A model generated the notes under the pieces. The model had not been told where the DNA came from, did no database searches, and worked only from the letters and a program-made list of their open reading frames with translations. Both the position numbers and the translations under genes were made by a program. A stretch of DNA of 64,000 nt. Origin: Chionis minor. Lineage: Eukaryota > Chordata > Aves > Charadriiformes > Chionididae. This document shows, piece after piece, positions 50,642 through 62,850 of the stretch (position 1 is its first letter; each line of letters opens with the position of its first letter). The stretch covers positions 194,492 through 258,491 of the forward strand of contig VZSF01001203.1 of NCBI GenBank assembly GCA_013398295.1, written 5' to 3'.

Positions 50642-53600
50642 AAAAATTGCACTCAGAAAATGCATGATTTGGCTTTATTTTGATCTTTAGAATATTGTTA
50701 TATCCTTTTGCACAAAGTTGAATAGCTTTCACTGCATAAGGAGCTCACCCACTTTCAGCATGCATTTACTTTTATAAAGGTCCAGGAGTTCTGTCTTCGC
50801 TATTGAGTCTCCACAATTTCCTCTTCATCTTCCTATCAGCTCACATTACCAGACAACAAATTGCTTGTTTATCATTCAAAAGTCTTACTAGTACTACTTG
50901 CCAAGCAGTGGAAGTCTCAGCTGGGAAGAAAACATAATTTTAATCACTATGACTTTGGGGTTTAAAATCTTCAGGGTCATGATTTAAATGGATGATACTA
51001 CAAGGTATTATAAAGAAAACATTCATAGAATGGGCTATTGCAATTTTGTGGTTATGCTTCTTGATATGAGTGTAGGTGTGAGGAACACATTTTAGAAAAG
51101 AAAAATTGAAAATGTTCTTCTCAGAAAACCTCTGTTTTTGCAAATGTACTTATTACATTCAGACCCTTTCTACAGACTACTTTTTCTGCAAGGTCTAGTA
51201 GTAAGCTAAGTTTTCAATTAGAATGTAAAAAACATATTTAGAAATGGCTACATGTTATATCTTTATGTAGCCTGATTTCTAAAATGCTGATCAGCTTCTC
51301 CTACCATTTCTGTTTGTAGGTGTCCTCGTTTGTTATCTCATGTATGAATCAATGTGATCTCCTTCATGCTTGGTCTCCTTGTGAGGTACCTCGTGTGTGG
51401 TATATTTAAATATTACTGCCAAGCCTTCCCATTTATCTACCTGCCTCTGTTTCATCAGTTCATTGAGAATTTGTTACTGATGCCATTTCCTGGGCCTCTT
51501 ACATGAAAATAGTCTCATTCTTTTTAACAATAGAACATGTAGAAGATTCTGAGTTGGTTTCATGCTCTGTGGGAGGTCTTGCCAGTAGGAAAATTATATG
51601 TGAAAATCAGATAGTTGCTGCAGGTTAGTACCATCATGTTTAGGTGTGTCCCTGAATTCCAAAGTGTTTGTTTCTTCAACTATTAGTCTTTATATTTTTA
51701 TTTACATTGGTAAATGAGACAATTATCTGTGTTATGGAACAGTTTGAGCAAGTGATTGAAGCTTGATGTACTTGTAGCAGGAAAAATCTTTTGGCTCTGT
51801 CCTCTGAATCTGAACATAGGAAAAGCTCCTCTGATACCTGTGATAGTTCAGTGATATCAATGTCTAGGTTATATCCTGAGAGTGCATGCAGTGATCATAA
51901 CAATACTACGTTTACCAATAAATATTTTCACGTATATGTCAGTTCACATATATATGAATTTGTTGTTTTGGAAAGGTAAGAATATTTCTCAGCAAAACAA
52001 CAAAGGTAAATGAAGTCCTTCCAAGAGAAGGTCGCTTATAATAGTCAACCTCGTACATTAGTCTTTCTCCTGAAATGCCAGTTATAGCTAGGAGACAACT
52101 TCAGACTTTCATTGCCATCTTGTACATAATAGTTAACTAATTGTTGAAAAATCCATCTTCAGTTTAAAGGCGCAGACCTTGCAGGAGCGGAGTACAGCAT
52201 GGCTTTGTGCACTCAGATGTCTCTACTCTCTGTGATCGAGGCATACTCATACTCAGGTTCATCTAGTTATTACCGAACTGCTGTGACTTGCAGCCTTACA
52301 TTACACACAATCAGAATTAGCTCAGTTCTTTAGGCTGTACAGTACGCTGCAGGCTGTCCTTGCAGTCTGCTTCCTTTACTGTGCTACTTTGCTGACATTT
52401 AGTTTTACTTATTAACGCAGCACAGAAGTTAATGTGCATTCCAGACCTGCTAGGCAGGTGCTGCTTGTGATGGTACTGTGTGTAGAGAAAATGAAGCATG
52501 GATGCACTTTAACACAAAGGGTGAGTTAAAATGTAAAGGTCTATTCTGAATTAGTGTATATCATAAATTAATTAAACATGAATCATATATAATGTTGTTC
52601 ATAGCAGTTATTGATCTTGATTCATACTGTGTTACTCTACTGAAATTACTGGGTTAAATTGTGTAAAATGAGAGTAATTCAGTGATGAACCAATCCAGTC
52701 AATGTATGGCATTGCTTCTGTAGATTAAAAAAAATACATATGTTTCTCTTACAAAATAGAACTGGGTTTGGTAAAGGTTGCATTAATTTGAGTCTGTCCT
52801 TTTACCTGTTATAATGTTTGCAGTATCCTTTAAAAAATCATTGTAAGTTGCTAGACAGAAATGGGCTGTTGAGACAAATGGAAATGCAAACATTATTTGC
52901 TTGAGATAATGTGTGTGGCAATTTGGCTGCAACTAGTAATTTTGATTCTGAGGTGAATTTACTTTTTGATTGCAAAAGTTATGACAACAGTGCTGAGAAG
53001 ATGAAAGCTGTTAAGATTACAATATATGAATTTGAAAAGTAATCTCTTTTGACCACATCAAATAAAAACCTATTGGCATTTGCACAATAGGTACCTGCTC
53101 CAGAACTGAGCTCTGACTGTAATCTTGACCCCTGCTTCTACAGCATTCAGCAAAAATAAATGACTTGGCAAATTAAATTCACTGTGCTAAATGCAAGCTC
53201 AGTTGCTTGCATAGCTTCAAGTATGTGTAAATAGCTGTAGAATGGTGCTACCTACTTTCAGATGTTAAAGTCTTCTTTGATAATATCATACTATAAACTT
53301 CTTGTAATGGACAGTTTTTCTGAGTTTTTCTTTTGCTCCCATTAAGATGCACATGTAGGAGAGATTACAGAAGTTGACCGTTACTGCTATTAATTAAACA
53401 GTAAATCAGTAAGCGCCCATTCCTTCTCAAATCTAATGCAACGCTTGTTCTTAACTGGTCTACCTACAACTCACCCACTTCACATTCCGAAGGGTGGAGT
53501 CTCTTGCGTTAAAAATAGACTCAGCAGCTCGGTCATTTAGTGCTAGCTGGGATACTGAAACGCAAGTAAGCATTGTGTAGGGTTGTGTATGTTGTCTGGG

Positions 53601-54012
53601 TATAAGCCAGATCAGGTCCAGAGGAAATCTGGCTATGTTTTTCTGTTGTTATGTCCAAGCTAATTGGCTGTGTCAGCCATCAGCACTCATTACTTTGGAC
53701 TCAGCATTGCACTAGCATGTCTAGATTGTACCAGAACAGGCTGGTGAGCTTACAAAGCACTGGTTTGCACCTTCCGTGTTACCACAACAGATGCCTGCTA
53801 GCTCTGGCAGCTCATACTGTTCACATCATAGCCCTGTTTGTACTGTGCATGGAAAGAAGAAAGGCAAAAGCTTTTAGGAATAAATGGTTTAACACCACTA
53901 GAAAAGTTCAAGCATGAGATCAGTTGTAATGACTGCTTCTCCTAGTTCCAGTATCTAAGTATGTCACAGTGGCAGGTCTTGTTTTCTTCTATTATTTCTT
54001 CTCCTGAGAACA

Positions 54013-54047
54013 GATATATATGTGTGTGTGTGTGTGTGTGTATGTAT
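54013..54047. repeat. (TA)n(TG)n microsatellite
   Basis: GATATATA runs into ten uninterrupted TG units and then TATGTATC. This is a compound dinucleotide repeat in the 15.9 kb intron. Confidence 0.9.
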
Positions 54048-55740
54048 CTCTCACCGGAAGCATATATCACTGGAAATAACTTTAGTATCAAGGCTTATTG
54101 AGGTGTCAGCACAGAGGAGTCTGTTCTTTTGTGTGTGTCTTAACTATCCTGCCTTACGTAGTATTTGCACTGGCAGCCCATACTGATTGTGGCACCTTGC
54201 ATATCTTACAACCAACCTTTTGCCATGTCCCTCTAAAGCAGACTGTAAGGATATCATTTTAAAAACAAAAGCCTCCTTGGAAATAAATATTTTCGTGCTA
54301 TCTCATTGATTTTCTGATATACATTCAAAGAGAGACCTATTTCTAACCGCATGAGAAGTGTGTTTGTTTTCCTGCTTGATGACTGACTAGTGCTGTAGTT
54401 GATACATACTCCCGACTATGTAAGTGCAAAGGCAAGACAAAGATTTCATTTCTGTGCCAAGAAACCTGGGACTAAAGCTCCTAACCTTTCTCCTCTGATT
54501 ATTGTAACTTCATGCCGGTGAAATCTGTGGGTCTGAACAAAAAAACTCTTTTTGAACTTCCTCTTATTTCTGTAAGAGGAACCATTAAATTTGCAGTAGT
54601 CTCTCTCCAGAGTGATTACTAGATTAAAGACCTGCTGTAAGTGAGCCTGCAGTCATTGAGCAGAGCATTTTCCAGCCGTGACCTGAGAAAGACAATGCTT
54701 TCCCTGTTAGTAGCTTGGCTTTGCTACTTCCCCTGGGGAGCTACTAACACAGCTTACAGGAAATGAACTTACAAAACATTTGTAAGGTTTTGTTTCCTAG
54801 GATGGGTGACCATGCAGAATGTATCTTTCACTGAAGATACTTGCCTCAAAAAGTGTGAAAAACTCACTCTGGAGTACAAGGCAAGCTAACTGAAGGTTTA
54901 GGCATTTTTAAGTTACGGTTGTGACTACAGGAACAAGCAGTGCATGAGGATTCTTCTTCAGCAGCAGTGAAGCAAGCACAAGGATAACAGTACAAGAAAC
55001 CAACAACATTTTCTTTTACATCTTTCATCTAGTTTAAGGCAGGTCATCTAAACTCCCCGTGTAGTCAGTGAGCAGAAGGGAAAGCTTCCAGATCTCCTCT
55101 GATTCTACTCACTGCAGTGGATGAGCCATTCCACCTCTGTTTCTGTATGCTTGTGCTGGGAAAACTTCTGGAATTGCCTACCCTTGTCCTTGAAAGCCAA
55201 GGGCAAGCAGGCTGTGAATATGAGTAACTCTCACTTAAGTGCTTAAAATGAGGGGGGGCCAACTCCAGATCTAATTCCGGAACTACCAGGACAGTATAGA
55301 GAGAACAGGATTATAAACCCAAGATTAGACTTGGGAAAATGTGCCAAACTTTAAAAATACTTCTTTAAGAAATGACATGTATTAGATTTGATAATATTTT
55401 TAACTACCTTGATCTAACCGTTGACACATTTGTAACCATTTGGTAGTAGTAGATGCTCTGTATTTTAAACCTCTGGAGGCTGGATAAGCTTTTGTCCATC
55501 TTGAAAATTTTAGAAGATTGTTGTATGTCTGAAACAGCACGTTTCTTTGCAAATAAAATATCCAGTTCTGCAGTATCCCTGTAAGGAGAACTCTCATCAA
55601 AGTTAATAGTAGTTATACAAGAAGGTGCAGAGAGTGTGTCCTATTCCCCTATTGAAAATGTTTCAGATAAGAGCTTCAGAGTCCCCAAAGTGTATGCAAC
55701 TACTGACAATCCAGTCCCTGTAGGCAAGTAACGTAAGACT

Positions 55741-55778
55741 AATGTGTGTCTGTCTGTGTGTACAAACACACACACATT
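55741..55778. repeat. TG/CA inverted repeat
   Basis: AATGTGTGT (55741-55749) is matched by ACACACATT (55770-55778) around a TG-rich loop, giving a perfect 9-bp stem that can be extended with mismatches. Confidence 0.7.
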
Positions 55779-56750
55779 TAAATACACATGATGTTGAATA
55801 AAAAAAAAATAAATTGGAACTGAAAGCCTTTTCATCTACCAGAGCTATTTGCCAAGTTTATATTTCATTCTGGAAAGGTTGATGACCTTGATAATGCTCA
55901 AGCAGGTCTATGAATCTGCACTATTATTCAGTAAATACATTCAGTTCTATCAATTTGTTACAACCCATTGTTTTAGTTTTAGCAGATAAGTAAAGAGACA
56001 GCTGCATTTGTTTACATTGATGCGGAATATTAAGGGGGTTTTTTTGTTTGCTTGTTTTTTTGATAATTTATTTTGTCAGTTGTGAAATACAGGAAAAATC
56101 TTGAAAGCAAAAGAGAAAATACTTTTATCCAAAACTTCTAATTATGTAATGTATACAGTTCCAAAATGCTTAGGAACTGCTGCCTTCTCAGATAAAAGTT
56201 TGGCTTGGTAATAACTAACTCCTTTATATTACTTCTGGTTAGTTTTAATTAAAATCCTATTTTTCATTGTTTAGCTTTTTATAAAAAGAAATAAGCAATC
56301 TACCACAGAGGAGATTGTTGCCATACAATGTGTTGTCAGTCAGATTGTCCTCAAGTACTTTAGAAAAACATAAATATTTCGTCTGTCTGGTTATCCTACA
56401 AGCCTCTCCAAAACATTCATTATACAGTGTCTTCACAAGATTTGGCTTTATTGAGCTCAGTTGTAGTCCAAAACAGGTTCTTCAATTCCAAAACATTTGT
56501 TCCACTGTAATAGAAGTCAGAGGTTTTGCATATAATTTTAAGAAAATTTGGCTTAATCGTGGAAATGATTGGCCCAACTTCCACTTACCATTAAAAAGGA
56601 TTTATGTCTCCTCCTTTGGGTAAGTTTTACCTTTTCTATATGCTAGGCGTAGCTCTGTAGAGCTATAAACTGTTCCAGTAATTTCCTTTGAATTTTTTTC
56701 TTTTTTTCTGTGCTTGATGGAGGGGAAGTATTCATAGTGCCACTGATAGA

Positions 56751-56772
56751 GTGCTGATTAAGTGCTGATTAA
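56751..56772. repeat. 11-bp perfect tandem duplication
   Basis: GTGCTGATTAA occurs twice in direct succession and is followed by a partial third unit (TTGCTG). Confidence 0.85.
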
Positions 56773-57834
56773 TTGCTGTGGTCTTTGTCAATTTAATTTG
56801 AGTTGACCATATGCTCTGTGGTGTTTTCAAGCAGATTTGTGATATTGTAACCTCATGATTATAATAAATTCTCACTAGGCAAGATAAGAAAATAGTGATG
56901 AAACAGAAACAGAATTTTTGTAGGTCTTCAAATTGCATCCCGACCATTGGGGAAAGTAGGTATGATTTCTGCTGTGCAATGGGAAAACTGAGGCACTGGC
57001 TGTGTGTGTTACTCTTATATCTTTGAAACAGGAATGGAAGGGATAGCAAAGGGGAGCTGATCCAGGATGAAGCTGGGCTATGTTCTTAAGCCTGTTTATT
57101 TTGTGAAATTGCTGTGGGTAGAAAAACTGAAAAAGGGAGGAAACAATGAGGATAAAAAATATGTCTGCTAAGTGGGATAACACTTAACCTCCTATGCTTT
57201 TTGCTCTTCTTTCTTATAAACTGTGGAACTTAAATATTAAGATAAAAGACTATTCACATTCCAGTTTACATGAAATAAGATTGATTTTGTTTTAAATGCT
57301 AGATGCGGGGGAACTAAAATTAAGTATTTGCCCCTTTGCTTAGCTGGAAAACATTTCCAAAAGCAACTCCAGTTGTATATCATGTTTCAGTCTGGTATTA
57401 GCAACAGGAATCTGTGAGAACATTCAAGTTAAGGTTTCATTATCTATATTCACCTTTGTCTGTTTGCACCAAAGTGAAAAATGCAAGGAATTTTCTGGCT
57501 TGTGCACAGGACCCAGCTCAAATAAGTTTAATGAGATAACACATTTGGTTTTGCACATAGATTCATACCTGCTCACACACAAAGTTGAAAACATAGAAGG
57601 CAAGAAAAAGAGCACAGTGCTCATATAACAATTGCTGCCCCAAAATAGGCAAACAAGTACTTGAAAAGAAGCCAAAAAATACCTAGAAAAATTCTAAACA
57701 TTTAAAAAAAAGCTTTATTTCACTTACTGAGAGGAGCAAAGTACTCTGCATTGTCTAATGTGGATTTTATGCTCTCTTGTTACTTTCAACGTGAGGTAAA
57801 GAAACATTTATGGACATTATTCCTCTCTCACCAG

Positions 57835-57984
57835 AACCAGCATTCTACTTTGGAAATGACGAATACTATGTTGACGAGAGTGCTGGGTATGTTGAGGTAC
57901 GTGTCTGGAGGACTGGAACTGATCTTTCTAAAGCTGCGTCCGTTACAGTGAGATCTCGCAAATCTGAACCAATATCAGCAGAGG
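57835..57984 (+). CDS. FREM2: FREM2 exon e: start of Calx-beta 3
   Basis: 150 nt: 2 bases, 49 codons, 1 base. Acceptor CTCTCTCACCAG, donor G/GTAAGT (ideal). Residues 254-302: [20 protein letters not shown], then [20 protein letters not shown] and RKSEPISAE. The [18 protein letters not shown] run is the expected first Calx-beta half. The TxDGTA-like turn found in domains 1, 4 and 5 is replaced by [10 protein letters not shown], which I recall as a feature of this domain in FREM2 and not damage. Confidence 0.95.
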
Positions 57985-59592
57985 GTAAGTGACAGTTTTG
58001 CTCTAGTTTCGTGATACATCTCAACAACAAATGCTAGTACATTTGGTTTTCATATAGATTCAGCTACCTAAGATGAAATTTTTATGTCTCTTGCTCTTAG
58101 CAGATCTGTCTTCTTAGAACAAATCAAGTAGTTAGAGAATTTTTCCCGAAGAAACAGGAGTAGGAGCAACCGTGAAGTCCAGCACTAAGGAAATGCCTTC
58201 AGATACTCATATAAAACACTGTCTCCACAAACCACAGTGCTTAAAAGCTAAGACATTCATATAGAGACAGCATAAAAATCATTTTCCTTAGATGCTTATC
58301 CTGAGTCTAACTGGAGAGTAGAGTTTATCTTCTCTACTAAATTTCAGTGAGGCAAAGTCATGTGAAACTTTACTGTTATTTCAGGAATATGTAAACATCA
58401 TCTGTATTGATCATATAAAGCATGTATGATAAACATCATATTTCTCATGAAAAAGAAAATTAAGAAGTTTAAAAAAATATGTGATTACTTAATTTCTGAG
58501 CTTGCTTTATATCTGATGTCTTTATCTCATCCTGAATATTTAAGTTACTTTATTTCAGGGGGCAAAAAAAATATTTCCTTACAGTAAGAATCTTAAATCA
58601 TTGTGCTAGCACCTTTAGGATTCAAAACTGGGAATGTCATGGCTCTTGGGCTTTCTAGTCTCTTTGCAACATAGCTGGCTGTCTGTAAAGCCGTGAACCT
58701 GGTTCTTGGTCTTACACAGTGCAGCAGTGCATCAGCTGCCCTGAGCTGCCCATCCTGACATCCTGTCTTAGAGGCTTAACTCTGGGGTAGAGCAGCAGGG
58801 GCACTAGCCAAGTACTCATCTGATAATGGCCTTTAATCTTGCCAAATTTTGTCAAATTCCCAGAATTCCGAACCCTATTTCAATTTCAATGAAATGGTTT
58901 CCCACAAAGCTTGGTTTCAACAGCTCTGCTGCTTATTCCCTCCCCCAAATGAATATTTAGACTCAGTTCTTTACTGATGTCCTAGATACTTTTAACGCTT
59001 TGGTTCCAAGACAGCTTGTCATGTTTCAGTCAGTATCTTGTTTCTTTTGCTTCCTTCTCATTGGTTTATTATGGCTTGGCTTGCTTTGCTTAAAACAAAC
59101 AAAAAAACCCATAAAAGCAAGCCAGACCCAGAGCAATCTGTCTCTAGCAGTAAAGTACCAGACTCCACTTGACATGGTCTGGCCGAATTTGATCCTTTGG
59201 TTTCCATTCATTCTGTTTTACACAACTCCTGTGAACTGCAGTTCTTCCTTACAGTCGCCTCACTGGCCTCTTCCTCACTTACAACAAGCTTTATTAGTTT
59301 TAGTGGAATAACTGTTGGTTCACAGCAGACCAAAATCAGCCCCATTTTGTGACTTGTATCACTAAACAAAAAAATGACTTAATATTTGCTTGTTTTATTG
59401 AATAGTTCAATTTAGATGGTCAAAAGATATTTTTGCCTTACATGAATGCCAAAGTTTAGGAAATTTTAAAATTATATTTTAAAAAAAAAAGATCTACCTA
59501 AAATGAACTGCCTAATGATAGATATTTTCATTTTTAATTCCATGTAATGCTGTTTATTCATTTGATATTTTGTGTCTCCTTTTCATTGGTAG
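57985..59592 (+). other. FREM2: FREM2 intron e-f
   Basis: 1608 bases, phase 1, GTAAGT...TTGGTAG. No repeat family or exon-like block is recognised. Confidence 0.92.
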
Positions 59593-59802
59593 CTGGAGTA
59601 GATTATGTAGGCATCAGTCGTAATTTGGATTTTTCCCCTGGAGTCAATATGCAGACATTTCGTGTGGTAATTCTGGATGACCTTGGACAGCCGGTGTTAG
59701 AAGGAACTGAGAAGTTTGAGCTTGTGCTGAGGATGCCCATGAATGCTGCTCTTGGAGAACCCAGCAAGGCCACCATCTTCATTAATGACTCAGTCTCTGA
59801 CT
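59593..59802 (+). CDS. FREM2: FREM2 exon f: end of Calx-beta 3
   Basis: 210 nt: 2 bases, 69 codons, 1 base. Acceptor TTTCATTGGTAG, donor T/GTGAGT. Reading through the donor gives TGT GAG TAA, so retention stops at once. Residues 304-372: [20 protein letters not shown], then [37 protein letters not shown] and IFINDSVSD. It has the GxDY turn, the LDFSPGV strand (LxFxPG) and an ILDD...EGTEKF acidic motif with four extra residues between the aspartates and glutamates. NDS is a potential N-glycosylation site in this extracellular region. Confidence 0.96.
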
Positions 59803-60048
59803 GTGAGTAATAATTTTTTATACCTTTTCAGATTTATGCAGGAGATGGATGACTGCAATACGCAGACAGCACTTCTTTTGAATCACGCAAGTTTTAGCTG
59901 TAGACAATGTGTTAAATCATTTGCTGCCTAGCTGCTGATGTTATCTCTCTAGTGCAATGTAACATCACTAAATTTGAAATAGTGGAGGGAAGATACGGTA
60001 ACTTCTGCAATTATACTTTACACATGCTTTTTATGTTTTTCTGCACAG
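59803..60048 (+). other. FREM2: FREM2 intron f-g (246 nt)
   Basis: A short phase-1 intron between Calx-beta 3 and 4 with donor GTGAGT and acceptor CTGCACAG. An in-frame TAA lies within its first eight bases. Confidence 0.95.
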
Positions 60049-60246
60049 TGCCAAAGATGCAGTTTAAAGAATCTGTATATGTAGGCAATGAAAACGAAGG
60101 ACAGATTTCTGCCGTGATATACAGGAGTGGGGATATCCGATACACATCCACTGTGAGGTGCTATACAAGGCAAGGTTCAGCTCAGGTAATGATGGACTTT
60201 GAAGAGCGTCCTAATACTGACAGTTCCGTCATCACATTCCTACCTG
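60049..60246 (+). CDS. FREM2: FREM2 exon g: start of Calx-beta 4
   Basis: 198 nt: 2 bases, 65 codons, 1 base. It lies only 246 nt after exon f; acceptor TTTTTCTGCACAG, donor G/GTAAGC. The first two bases complete TTG (Leu) with the last base of exon f. Residues 374-438: [60 protein letters not shown] and ITFLPG. The [14 protein letters not shown] stretch is highly conserved in FREM2 and is the best identifier of the gene. The exon boundary falls after the ITFLPG strand, later in the fold than in domains 1-3. Confidence 0.97.
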
Positions 60247-62426
60247 GTAAGCTCTTGATTTTATTTTAGAAGATTTTAAAATTTTTTATTCTACTATGTT
60301 TTGTTTTGTCTTGTTTTGCTTTAGTTGTTTTGTTTGAACTGTGTCTTCTCACAAAGTAGTGCCAAAAAGACTGCTCTGGAAAACCAAAGTTTTTTTCCAT
60401 ATGCAGTGGGTAGAGTGCACACAAATGATGTCTCTTTTTGCTTCACTTCTGATATAGAGGGATAATTAATCACAGAATCACAGAATGGTAGAGGTTGGAA
60501 GGGACCTTCAGAGATCATCTAGTCCAACCCCCCTGCCAAAGCAGGTTCACCTAGAGCAGGTTGGACAGGAACACATCCAGGCGGGTTTTGAATAACTCCA
60601 GAGAAGGAGACTCCACAGCCTCTCTGGGCAGCCTGTTGCCAAGTTGCCAATAGCAAATGAAGGGACATATCTTCATGTAGGTCCAGCCTGAGTGCCAGAG
60701 TCTTTTTGATCCATGGTAGCAAAAGCAGGTTCAGAGTAACACAATAACAGAAGCACAGACGTGCTGTCAGAAAGGGAACTTCAGAAACTCTGCTCTTTGT
60801 TAGGCAGATTTCTGATAAATACATTTGCCTCGCACTGAAATGAGTAGTTGACCTTTCAGCAGGTATATAACTCTAAATTCTGTTTGAACTTTTTTCCCAG
60901 GGAGGCTTTCCTAAGGTAGTTCACCGCTATCATGTACTTAATATCTCATATCAGAGACAAAACACAAACAAATTGGGTGTTACTACCTTCAAAGAATATT
61001 GCCTGATTCCCTCTATTTGTGCAGAAGGCAATTTAATCTTTTAGTCCTTAAAGTTTACACACACACATAATATTTTTTACAACCCCAAAACAAGTTCTGT
61101 CATCAGTATGAAATCCTTGGTATGCCCTTATCACAGAAATGACAAGCTTCATGTTTTTATGAACATGTATCACAGTTCTCTCATAAAGTGAGAATCTATC
61201 TTTATTTAGAGCTGACCTCAGCTTTTAGTGCTGTCATGTACCCCATGCCTTTGACACTGCTTCTGTGCAACCACAAAAGAGAATCCAATCTGTTAGGATT
61301 AAAGGATTTGGGCCCCTTAGAAGACTTAGAAGACTTTCCTCCTTTTTTTGAGTGTCACTCTACCATTTTTCCATGAAGACAAGTTGCAAAGAGGTCTACT
61401 TGGATCATATCTTCTTTCCACAAGCTTCTTAGGCCTCATTAGGATGCAGCAGTTTCAGTAAAGTTTTCACATTTCCTGTGTAATAATGAGTGGGATGAAT
61501 ATTTTGATTTTTTTTTCTCCTCTTAATGGATAATTTATTTTCTATAGGGGAAAAAAACACCTCAGAAAATGAACGCAGTCAGCATACTGATCTGGTTTTT
61601 CATCTTGAGCCTTGATCATTTTTGCATAATAATTCAAAAATACTGTAAATTGACCTCATCTCACTCACATCCTGTGCTGTTCTTTTTGTAAGGGATGTAG
61701 GAGTCGTTCTCACGGTGATGAGCCCACTGAGTCTGACACCGGGAGCCAGATACTCTGCACGCTGCTCATAACTCTTGCTGCTCTTGTAGAAGGCCAAAGA
61801 GAAGGCCTTTTTCCCAGAGGCTCAGAACATCTAGTAATTCTAGGCATGTTGACTTGTGAGCACTCAAACTGAGCATTTTGCAACTCCAAAGCTTTAAGTC
61901 AATATTGATTTTCATTTGAAAGCAGTGGGAATTTAAGACATTAAACTCAAATGGAATAATATATGTGAAGGACCACACAGTTGGATAGTGTCTCAGAAAG
62001 GCTTGAAATTCTTGAAATAAAACCTCCAGGACAAAATTACCATTACTATTAGTAAAAGTTTCTATTACTCTGCTTCCTCATGCAAGTATTTTTAAAATAC
62101 ATGCTGTGGGGGAGGTTACTGAAAAGGATTATTTTATTCTAAGATAAAACAAAAGGGACAATACATGTGAAGTGGCTATACCAAATTGAAACTTGTCTTA
62201 GAGAAGTCCCAAAATGGCAGATTTCACTTAAGTGGTGAGCTTCCAAAGGGAGGTAATGATTACTTATTCTGCTTTCGCTATTGTCATTACTCATTAATTT
62301 ATATGCCGGCAAGATTAATGCCTTGGCCAGCAGAAGCAACGTGTGGTTCCTTGTGCTGGGATAAGTACTGTAACAGAGCAAAGAACACCTAAGTTCTGCA
62401 TGATATTACCTTCAGAATGATTGCAG
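60247..62426 (+). other. FREM2: FREM2 intron g-h
   Basis: 2180 bases, phase 1, containing the CR1 fragment at 60470-60638. The remainder shows no recognisable feature. Confidence 0.92.
60470..60638 (-). mobile_element. CR1 3' fragment in the exon g-h intron
   Basis: About 170 bp in minus orientation beginning TCACAGAATCACAGAATGG, then GTTGGAAGGGACCTTCAGAG, ATCATCTAGTCCAACCCCC and CACAGCCTCTCTGGGCAGCC. The tail unit ATTCTGTG differs from the ATTCTATG of the other copies, so this is a separate CR1 subfamily. It lies fully inside the intron, more than 200 bases from exon g and about 1.8 kb from exon h. Confidence 0.92.
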
Positions 62427-62591
62427 GTGAAACTGAGAAGCCTTGCACACTGGTGCTTATGGATGATACTTTCCACGAAGAAGAGGAAGAACTACGTCTG
62501 GTTCTTGGCACTCCAAGAAGTGATTCTTCCTTTGGTGCCTCTATTGGCGAACAAAATGAGACCCTGATAAAGATTCAGGATGATGCAGACA
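62427..62591 (+). CDS. FREM2: FREM2 exon h: end of Calx-beta 4
   Basis: 165 nt: 2 bases, 54 codons, 1 base. Acceptor ATTGCAG behind a poor pyrimidine tract, donor A/GTAAGA. Residues 440-493: [66 protein letters not shown] is a very acidic form of the Calx-beta calcium motif. NET is a potential N-glycosylation site. Only 76 nt separate this exon from exon i. Confidence 0.96.
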
Positions 62592-62667
62592 GTAAGAACT
62601 TATTTTGTTCTTATTGGCTTTGGAAGCCCGTTTCTGTGCTCTAAAAACATTTTTCTTCTAATTACAG
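62592..62667 (+). other. FREM2: FREM2 intron h-i (76 nt)
   Basis: A very short phase-1 intron, GTAAGA to TTACAG, between Calx-beta 4 and 5. Its length is not a multiple of three and it contains an in-frame TAA, so retention would end the protein. Confidence 0.95.
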
Positions 62668-62850
62668 AGGCTATCATTAAGTTTGGTGAAACCAAATTTA
62701 GTGTGAGTGAACCAAAGGACATAAGGCAAATAGCAGTTGTAAAAATCCCAGTGCTTCGTCTGGGAGACACTTCCAAGGTTTCTGTTGTGAGAGTTCATAC
62801 AAAGGATGGATCTGCTACTTCTGGAGAAGACTATCACCCTATATCAGAAG
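62668..62850 (+). CDS. FREM2: FREM2 exon i: start of Calx-beta 5
   Basis: 183 nt: 2 bases, 60 codons, 1 base. Acceptor TTCTTCTAATTACAG, donor G/GTAGGA. The split codon at the start gives AAG (Lys). Residues 495-554: [60 protein letters not shown]. This is a textbook first half of a Calx-beta domain (RxGDxSxxxxVxxxTKDGSAxxGxDY). The domain is incomplete in this window; the missing half must start after 63000 or beyond the end. Confidence 0.96.

Larger units (their letters stand above)
41957..57834 (+). other. FREM2: FREM2 intron d-e (15.9 kb)
   Basis: 15878 bases, phase 1. It lies exactly between Calx-beta 2 and 3. Contents are the nested CR1 pair, the dinucleotide repeats and small tandem duplications listed separately. 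The rest (41957-44375, 44437-47220, 47850-50036, 50642-54012, 56773-57834) is AT-rich sequence in which I see no gene. The split codon joins G at 41956 with AA at 57835, so no exon is needed in between. Confidence 0.9.
35313..62850 (+). other. FREM2: FREM2 gene, internal part (nine exons, five Calx-beta domains)
   Basis: Nine open blocks flanked by AG and GT join into one 554-codon frame with no stop. All junctions split a codon after its first base (phase 1). The product contains Calx-beta repeats matching, as I remember them, the membrane-proximal half of vertebrate FREM2, including the diagnostic strings [26 protein letters not shown] and [20 protein letters not shown]2 is a large single-pass extracellular-matrix protein of embryonic basement membranes that works in a complex with FRAS1 and FREM1. 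The exons coding the signal peptide and CSPG repeats lie before base 1; those after the fifth Calx-beta domain lie beyond 64000. FREM3 and FRAS1 also carry Calx-beta domains, but the residue match favours FREM2 strongly. Confidence 0.95.
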
